Source of the DNA: Bacteroidales bacterium UBA3856
GTDB taxonomy: Bacteria > Bacteroidota > Bacteroidia > Bacteroidales > UBA932
Length of the DNA stretch: 5,748 bases
Assembly: GCA_002392525.1 (NCBI GenBank)
Contig: DGHE01000205.1
Span: 1 to 5,748 of the forward strand
Direction: 5' to 3'
Of this stretch, positions 1 to 4,550 are shown one piece after another. Position 1 is the first letter of the stretch. Each line of letters starts with the position of its first letter. The notes under the pieces were generated by a model, which was given only the letters and a program-made list of their open reading frames with translations, had not been told where the DNA came from and did not search any database. The translations under genes and the position numbers were made by a program.

Positions 1-466
1 CCGGGCCGATATGCTCTGTATGCTCAATATCCAGCACCTTTCCCACGGCGCCGGAATCCACCAGCTCCTTGATGCGTCGGAAATACGGATGGAAGCGCAT
101 TTCAAGGCATACGCCCACCTGTACGCCGGCCTTTTCGGCGGCGGTTTCCAGAAGGCCATATTCCTCTGCCGACAGAGCGACGGGCTTTTCAAGAAGCACA
201 TGCCACCCCTTTTCTACGGCCTTGAGGGACAGCGGAACGTGCAGCCTGTCAGGTGCGGCGATTATCACCGCATCTATGTCATGCGCCTTCTGGAAAAAGG
301 CGTCGCTGTCTGTAAAACAGCCTTCTTCGTGAATATTGAACCTGTTTGCCGTCTGCTGCAGCCTGAGCCTGTCAGGCTCTACCACGTAACGCACAAAAAC
401 CCCTCCCGGTAAACAGGAGAGGTATTTGCGCGCGCGGTTTCCTGCGCCTATGACGGCTATGTTCAC
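1..466 (-). CDS. Gfo/Idh/MocA-family NAD(P)-dependent oxidoreductase, 3' end cut by window edge
   Basis: The minus strand is open from a GTG at 466-464 to the window edge, giving 155 residues; the family usually has 330-400, so more than half is missing. The protein opens directly with a Rossmann nucleotide-binding motif, MNIAVIGAGNRARKY (G7, A8, G9), followed by a DAVIIAAPDRLH strand-turn (residues 65-75) and the family's Glu-Lys-Pro motif at residues 93-95 (VLLEKPVA), whose lysine is the usual catalytic residue. The last visible part (LDIEHTEHIGP, 145-155) begins the substrate-binding domain. GTG is chosen because the glycine motif starts six residues later, no in-frame ATG precedes it nearby, and the next in-frame ATG is residue 123. 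It overlaps the nagB stop by one base (TAGTG), so the two are probably co-transcribed and translationally coupled. Members oxidise or reduce sugars and inositols, and some act as NAD-dependent glycosidases; substrate cannot be read here. A role on an amino sugar is inference from context. AGG and ATA codons are commoner than in nagB. Confidence 0.9.
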   Translation of the reverse strand, partial: MNIAVIGAGNRARKYLSCLPGGVFVRYVVEPDRLRLQQTANRFNIHEEGCFTDSDAFFQKAHDIDAVIIAAPDRLHVPLSLKAVEKGWHVLLEKPVALSAEEYGLLETAAEKAGVQVGVCLEMRFHPYFRRIKELVDSGAVGKVLDIEHTEHIGP

Positions 467-1260
467 TATGCGTTTTCTGCTTCTTCGACTGCCTTGAAAT
501 AGCGATAGCTGTTCACCTTGACTTCGCCGATGGAGCTTTCATCGCAGACGATGATTCCTGCAGGATGGGCCTGAAGGCCGCTGAGCGTGCAGTAGTGGGA
601 CATAGGACCTTCAACTGCGTCCTTTATGGCGCGGGCCTTCTTGGAGCCGAAGGCAAGGATTACTACCTCCTTGGCGCTGAGGACAGTTGCAACACCCACG
701 GTAAGAGCCTGCTTGGGAACTTTGTTGAAGTCGCCGTCAAAGAAACGGGCATTGACTTCACGGGTGTCCTGGGTGAGAGTGACCACACGGGTGCGGCTCT
801 CAAGCGAGGAGAAAGGCTCGTTAAAGGCGATATGTCCGTCTTCACCCACGCCGCCAAGGAAGAGATCGAATCCGCCGGCATCTACGATAGCTTTCTCATA
901 AGCTGCGCATTCGGCCTCGATGTCCTTTGCGTTACCGTCAAGGATGTGGATGTTTTCGGGTTTTTCGTCGATGTGGTCAAAGAGGTAGCGGTGCATGAAG
1001 CTGTGATAGCTTTCGGGATGCTCCACGGGAAGGCCCACGTACTCATCCATGTTGAAGGAAATCACGTTCTTGAAGGACACTTCCCCGGCCTTGACCATTC
1101 TGATAAGTTCGGCGTAGGTTTCGATGGGGGTGGAACCGGTGCAGAGACCGATGACGAAAGGCTCGTTTGTACGGGCTGCTTTTTCGTTGATTTTCGCAGC
1201 AATGTAGTGTGCTGCCCACAGAGAACCCTCGGCGGAGTTCTTCCTGATAATAACTTTCAT
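466..1260 (-). CDS. nagB: Glucosamine-6-phosphate deaminase
   Basis: Cytoplasmic enzyme that converts glucosamine 6-phosphate and water to fructose 6-phosphate and ammonia, the step that feeds amino sugars into glycolysis. The 264 residues align with E. coli NagB (266) essentially without gaps through the catalytic region: phosphate-binding loop CTGSTP (40-45), proton acceptor Asp72 in FNMDEYVGLP, and the signature GGVGEDGHIAFNEP (136-149) with Asp141, His143 and Glu148. Arg172 and Lys208, which sit in the active site of the E. coli enzyme, are also present. Of the E. coli allosteric positions for GlcNAc-6-phosphate (151, 158, 160, 161, 254), Ser151, Arg158, Thr161 and Tyr254 are kept but Lys160 is Val, so activation may differ. 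The ATG at 1260 follows an A/T-rich stretch without a Shine-Dalgarno motif and is confirmed by the N-terminal alignment. The gene lies 92 bases downstream of the NagB-like/PIG-L fusion and overlaps the oxidoreductase start by one base. The product assignment is close to certain; the regulatory consequence of Val160 is inference. Confidence 0.97.
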   Translation of the reverse strand: MKVIIRKNSAEGSLWAAHYIAAKINEKAARTNEPFVIGLCTGSTPIETYAELIRMVKAGEVSFKNVISFNMDEYVGLPVEHPESYHSFMHRYLFDHIDEKPENIHILDGNAKDIEAECAAYEKAIVDAGGFDLFLGGVGEDGHIAFNEPFSSLESRTRVVTLTQDTREVNARFFDGDFNKVPKQALTVGVATVLSAKEVVILAFGSKKARAIKDAVEGPMSHYCTLSGLQAHPAGIIVCDESSIGEVKVNSYRYFKAVEEAENA

Positions 1261-1278
1261 ACTTTTAAATATTTAAGT

Positions 1279-1323
1279 AAAAAATTAAAACCGGAATCCC
1301 TACAACGGCGGTAGGAATTCCGG
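1279..1323 (-). terminator. Hairpin plus T tract: probable intrinsic terminator, or leader hairpin of nagB
   Basis: Arms at 1311-1323 and 1291-1303 form a 13-bp stem with a 7-base loop (1304-1310). In the minus-strand transcript all 13 positions pair, one of them as U-G; in the plus-strand transcript the same position is a C-A mismatch, so the structure favours minus-strand RNA. The stem is followed on the minus strand by TTTTAATTTTTT (1290-1279). Position fits termination of the phosphodiesterase/fusion operon 30 bases after its stop. A promoter-like element just upstream (1328-1335) would instead place the hairpin at the 5' end of a nagB transcript, so attenuation or mRNA stabilisation are alternatives. 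Confidence 0.72.
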
Positions 1324-1327
1324 AATG

Positions 1328-1357
1328 CAAATTTAATGTTTTTTCAGGAAATTCAAT
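1328..1357 (-). promoter_or_regulatory. Possible Bacteroidetes-type promoter for nagB and oxidoreductase
   Basis: On the minus strand TAAATTTG (1335-1328) matches the -7 consensus TAnnTTTG exactly, and ATTG (1357-1354), which overlaps the last codons of the fusion gene, lies 18 bases upstream and matches the -33 TTTG with one change. The expected transcript start would fall around 1323-1320, at the first bases of the hairpin. A/T-rich DNA makes a chance match possible, and no better promoter is visible between the hairpin and the nagB ATG. Confidence 0.42.
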
Positions 1358-3278
1358 ATAATTTCAGAAAAACTTCGATTGCCTGATACTCGGCCATGCC
1401 AAGCTGGTCGTAGAGGTGCGCAGTGTTCTGCGTGCGCTCTTCGGCTCTTTGCCAGAACTCGCGTGGATCTTCTCCGGGGAACGGAACAATGTCCTTCTGC
1501 GAGAGATGGCGGAATATGGCGTGGCGCTTTTTGACGACCTCGTCCGGAGACAGGGGAACAGCCATGTCCACGCGGCCAAGCTCCCACTCCATCCAGGCGC
1601 CCCTATAGAGCCATACATGGGTGTTTTTTACCCATTCGGCACCTTCCTCGCGGATCTGGTCCAGAGCCTCCATGGCGGCCTCGGTGCAGACGCGGTGGGT
1701 GCCGTGAGGGTCGGCAAGGTCTCCGGCCATGAAAATCATGTCGGGCTCAAGAGAGTTCATCAGTTTCTTGATGATATCTACATCGGCCTGGGTTCTGGGG
1801 TTTTTCTTGATGCCGCCGGACTCGTAGAACGGGAGGTTCAGGAAGTGGGCGTTGGTATCGTCGTTGAGGCCGAAGGAGCGGACGGCTCCACGGGCTTCGC
1901 TGCGGCGGATGGCGCCTTTCATCTCCAGAAGTGCGCGGGGCTCCGGTTCGCCGGGAACCTTGCTGTCCACAAGGGCCTTTACGCGGGCGAACTCATCGGC
2001 AAAACCAAGCTGGAAGGCTGCGTCCATGTGCTGGAGGACCACATCGTCATGAACGGCCACGTTGCCGGAGGTCTCGTAAGCCACGTGGACGTTGTGCCCC
2101 TGGGAGACGAGGCGGATGAAGGTGCCGCCCATGGAGATGACGTCGTCGTCCGGGTGGGGGGAGAAGATAAGGACGGTCTTGGGGTAAGGCTTGGCGCTGA
2201 CGGGGCGGGTGCTGTCGTCGGCATTGGGTTTGCCTCCCGGCCAGCCGGTGATGGTGTGCTGGAGGTCGTTGAAGACGTCGATATTGATCTTGTCAAATGT
2301 GCCAACCTCTTCCAGGAGCTGGCTGAGACCGTTGTTGAGGTAATCTTTCTCGGTGAGTTTGAGGATGGGCTTGCCGGTTACCTGGCACAGCCACACCACG
2401 GCTTTGCGCACGAATTTGGGCGTCCAGTCGCAGGGACCCACCAGCCAGGGAGCCACGCTGCGGGTAAGGAGGCTGGCAGCGGTCTCGTCCACGTAGAAGG
2501 AGATGTGGTCGTGCTGCTGCAGGAGGGAAGCCGGGCAGTCGGTGTCCTGGGGACCCTCGGCGATGGCCTTGACGGCAGCGGCCTTGTCCTCGCCCCAGGC
2601 CATGAGGATAATCTTCTTGGCGCTGAGCATGGTGCTGATGCCGATGGTGATGGCCTTGTCGGGGGTTGCCGATATATCGTGGTTGAAGTTGGCGGACTGG
2701 CGCTTGCGGGAACCGTAGGAAAGGCGCACTACGCGGGTGCGGGTCTTGGTGTTGGAACCGGCCTCGTTGAAGCCTACCTGACCCTGCTCGCCGATGCCAA
2801 TCACGAGGAGGTCTACTCCGCGGGCAAGTTCGTCAAAGCGGGTGCAGTAGTCGGTGAGCTCCTCGGCGGGAACGGAGCCGTCCGGGATGTGGATGTTCTC
2901 CTTGAGGATGTCCACTTTGTCCAGCAGGGCCTTGTGCAGGCGGTTGTTGCGGCTCTGGGCTTCCTCCTTGGAGGAAGGATAGTATTCGTCAATGGAAACT
3001 ACCTCTACGTTTTTGAACGACACCTTGCCGGCTTCGTAGCGGCGGGTGAGCTCGTTGTAGAGGGAAGTGGGGGTAGAGCCCGTGGTGAGACCCAGGCGGA
3101 ACAGGCCGTTCTTGTGGGCGTTGATGGCGTCTACGATAACGTCTGCAATGGCATAGGAGGCCGGGCGGGACTCCGGGTAAACATGGGTCCAGATTTTCTC
3201 GTAGGTGTGGAGAATACCGGCAGGCAGATTCTTCTCGATGAGTCCGCCGTCATAAGGAAGTGTAAAATGCTTTCCCAT
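1353..3278 (-). CDS. NagB-like (catalytically degenerate) / PIG-L-type deacetylase fusion protein
   Basis: A 641-residue cytoplasmic protein with no signal peptide, of the Bacteroidota-type fusion often annotated as putative glucosamine-6-phosphate deaminase-like (BT_0258 of Bacteroides thetaiotaomicron is a member, from memory). Residues about 25-275 have the NagB fold: TTGSTP loop (65-70), SIDEYY with Asp97, and GIGEQGQVGFNEAG (161-174). In that signature the deaminase Asp141 and His143 equivalents are Gln165 and Gln167, while the Glu148 equivalent (Glu172) remains, so deaminase activity is unlikely. Residues about 276-365 are a linker with PWLVGPCDW and NDLQHTITGWPGGKPNADD. Residues about 366-641 are a PIG-L/LmbE-type deacetylase: SPHPDDD (373-379) and DPHGTHR (523-529) supply the His-Asp-His zinc site and the catalytic Asp; family substrates are N-acetylglucosamine compounds. 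The true substrate is unknown. The ATG is 4 bases after the phosphodiesterase stop, indicating one operon. One possibility is that the dead NagB half binds a sugar phosphate and presents or senses substrate for the deacetylase; this is inference. Confidence 0.94.
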   Translation of the reverse strand: MGKHFTLPYDGGLIEKNLPAGILHTYEKIWTHVYPESRPASYAIADVIVDAINAHKNGLFRLGLTTGSTPTSLYNELTRRYEAGKVSFKNVEVVSIDEYYPSSKEEAQSRNNRLHKALLDKVDILKENIHIPDGSVPAEELTDYCTRFDELARGVDLLVIGIGEQGQVGFNEAGSNTKTRTRVVRLSYGSRKRQSANFNHDISATPDKAITIGISTMLSAKKIILMAWGEDKAAAVKAIAEGPQDTDCPASLLQQHDHISFYVDETAASLLTRSVAPWLVGPCDWTPKFVRKAVVWLCQVTGKPILKLTEKDYLNNGLSQLLEEVGTFDKINIDVFNDLQHTITGWPGGKPNADDSTRPVSAKPYPKTVLIFSPHPDDDVISMGGTFIRLVSQGHNVHVAYETSGNVAVHDDVVLQHMDAAFQLGFADEFARVKALVDSKVPGEPEPRALLEMKGAIRRSEARGAVRSFGLNDDTNAHFLNLPFYESGGIKKNPRTQADVDIIKKLMNSLEPDMIFMAGDLADPHGTHRVCTEAAMEALDQIREEGAEWVKNTHVWLYRGAWMEWELGRVDMAVPLSPDEVVKKRHAIFRHLSQKDIVPFPGEDPREFWQRAEERTQNTAHLYDQLGMAEYQAIEVFLKLY

Positions 3279-3282
3279 AGGT

Positions 3283-4500
3283 TTATTTTAGGATGTTAAC
3301 AATTCTTTCCAGGTTTCCGTCGGTGGCGGCGGGTTTAATCCCGAGCAGCTTGCACAGCAGGGGGTAGATGTCAACGTTTCGGAAGGCCGATTGCTCTCCT
3401 TCCGTGAACGGCGCCTCGTACCCTTCCTTGAAGTCCGGTCCCACGGCGCGGAACATGACCATCATGTCCGGTTCTTTGGGGCTGTAGCCGTGTGCTCCGT
3501 TATTCTTGGAGGGAGAAGAGGCGAACTGCCAGCCCAGGTCCGGGGCTGCAATGAGGTCTCCCAGGCGGTCGGACGTGCCATAATTGAGGCTGGCAGGCAC
3601 TTCCCCGTGCTTCCACACGCTCAGGTGCTCTACCCGGGACAGGCGGTTATAGAGGCTGTCTACATAGCCTTCCTTTACAAAGATGCTGGTGGGGGAAGTT
3701 CCCTTCACGTTCTCTGCCCAGCCTTCGGGAATTTCGTGGTGCCAGTTTATGAAGCGCTCCGGGGAAATATCTTCCATGCCGTGGTCCGAGAGAACGATGA
3801 AGTTGATCCTGTCTCCGTGCGGGAGGGCTTTCAGGCGCAGGTACAGTCCGTGCATGAGGCTGTCCATGTGCTCCACCATCTCCTTGGTCTCGGGGGAGAT
3901 GGGACCGTAGACATGGCCCGTGTGGTCGGGCTCGTCAAAGTAGCCCATCACAAGGCGCGGGCGCTCGTTCTCGGGGAGGCTCATGAGGCGGACAATTTCG
4001 TCTACGCGTTCCTCGAAGTTCCAGTGCGGGTCTTCGTCCCAGTTGCGGTAGTAGGTGGGATATTCCCCTTTGATGGGAATGTCCGACCCCACCCAGTAGA
4101 CGTTGCCGGTCTTCACGCCCTGGCGCTGCGCCGTAATCCAGATGGGTTCTCCGCCGTAATAATAGGGGTCATAGCGGCAGGCGGGGTCGCTCATGCTGTA
4201 GCTGTACTCCCGGCCGGGGTCCCAGAAGCTGTTGTTCACCAGGCCGTGATGGTCCGGGACCAGGCCCGTCGCCAGCGTATAGTGGTTGGGGAAGGTGGAG
4301 GCAGGGAACGACGGTTCCATGCGGGCCGATACGCCAACCGTGGCGAGGGAGTCAAAAAATTCCGTGTTGTAGTATTGGGGATAGTCCCAGCGGTTCCCGT
4401 CCAGGGAAATGATGACGGTGTAGTTGTTTCTGGCATTTTGGCAGGAAAAAGAGGCCGCCAGAAGAAAACACCCAAGAATTAACCAGCGTAATTTGCGCAT
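3283..4500 (-). CDS. Exported type I phosphodiesterase / nucleotide pyrophosphatase (ENPP-like, alkaline phosphatase superfamily)
   Basis: A 405-residue enzyme expected to hydrolyse phosphodiester or pyrophosphate bonds using two zinc ions. All family residues are present in order and at the usual spacing: Asp34 (ISLDG), nucleophile Thr69 in FPASTFPNHYTLATG, Asn90 in LVNNSFWDP, Asp192 and His196 in DEPDHTGHVYGP, Asp239-His240 in LSDHGM, and His337 in NNGAHGYSP. The N terminus (MRKLRWLILG, then CFLLAASFSC) is a positively charged, hydrophobic signal peptide ending at Cys20; the lipobox (Ser-Phe-Ser-Cys) is imperfect, so lipoprotein status is likely but not certain. No acidic run follows Cys20, so the known Bacteroidetes surface-export signal is not seen and a periplasmic location is favoured. 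It is the first gene of an apparent operon with the NagB-like/PIG-L fusion, with 4 bases between stop and start. Substrate is unresolved: family members act on nucleotides, sugar nucleotides, phosphocholine esters and similar compounds. Pairing with amino-sugar genes suggests a phosphodiester-decorated glycan or lipid, which is inference. Confidence 0.92.
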   Translation of the reverse strand: MRKLRWLILGCFLLAASFSCQNARNNYTVIISLDGNRWDYPQYYNTEFFDSLATVGVSARMEPSFPASTFPNHYTLATGLVPDHHGLVNNSFWDPGREYSYSMSDPACRYDPYYYGGEPIWITAQRQGVKTGNVYWVGSDIPIKGEYPTYYRNWDEDPHWNFEERVDEIVRLMSLPENERPRLVMGYFDEPDHTGHVYGPISPETKEMVEHMDSLMHGLYLRLKALPHGDRINFIVLSDHGMEDISPERFINWHHEIPEGWAENVKGTSPTSIFVKEGYVDSLYNRLSRVEHLSVWKHGEVPASLNYGTSDRLGDLIAAPDLGWQFASSPSKNNGAHGYSPKEPDMMVMFRAVGPDFKEGYEAPFTEGEQSAFRNVDIYPLLCKLLGIKPAATDGNLERIVNILK

Positions 4501-4518
4501 ACACTCTAAATCGAACTA

Positions 4519-4526
4519 CAAAGATA
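4519..4526 (-). promoter_or_regulatory. -7 promoter element for the phosphodiesterase/fusion operon
   Basis: On the minus strand TATCTTTG is an exact match to the Bacteroidetes -7 consensus TAnnTTTG, 18 bases before the ATG at 4500. The transcript would have a short leader of roughly a dozen bases, with no Shine-Dalgarno motif. No clear TTTG is seen at the -33 position, so the call rests on the -7 element and its placement. Confidence 0.55.
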
Positions 4527-4538
4527 ATAAAAAATGGC

Positions 4539-4546
4539 TATTTTTG
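4539..4546 (+). promoter_or_regulatory. -7 promoter element for the esterase gene, possibly giving a leaderless mRNA
   Basis: TATTTTTG matches TAnnTTTG exactly and ends only 4 bases before the esterase ATG at 4551. With a normal distance from this element, transcription would begin at or next to that ATG. No TTTG is present at the expected -33 position. The element lies 12 bases from the opposing -7 element, so polymerases on the two strands would compete for the same 50 bases. Confidence 0.5.
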
Positions 4547-4550
4547 TACT

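Noticed and set aside
11..412. Open frames of 133 and 87 codons on the plus strand at the left edge
   Set aside because: Both lie opposite the oxidoreductase, whose Rossmann and Glu-Lys-Pro motifs show the minus strand is coding.
565..1314. A 249-codon open frame on the plus strand opposite nagB
   Set aside because: nagB on the minus strand aligns along its full length with a characterised enzyme; the opposing frame has no recognisable features and runs through the hairpin.
1291..1323. Inverted repeat considered as a mobile-element end or operator palindrome
   Set aside because: There is no transposase, no second copy and no target duplication. The 7-base loop, T tract and strand-specific pairing fit an RNA hairpin better, though an operator role is not excluded.
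2778..2786. Gln165/Gln167 in the fusion considered as a frameshift or pseudogene sign
   Set aside because: The frame is intact across all 641 codons, flanking residues are conserved, and the downstream deacetylase motifs are complete, so the gene is not decaying.
1416..3299. A 627-codon open frame on the plus strand opposite the fusion gene
   Set aside because: It is antisense to a gene with clear NagB-like and PIG-L motifs. Its translation is rich in Gly, Val, Asp and His with no recognisable domain, as expected for the reverse frame of a GC-rich gene.
3391..4482. A 363-codon open frame on the plus strand opposite the phosphodiesterase
   Set aside because: It is a shadow of a gene whose metal ligands and nucleophile are all present on the minus strand.
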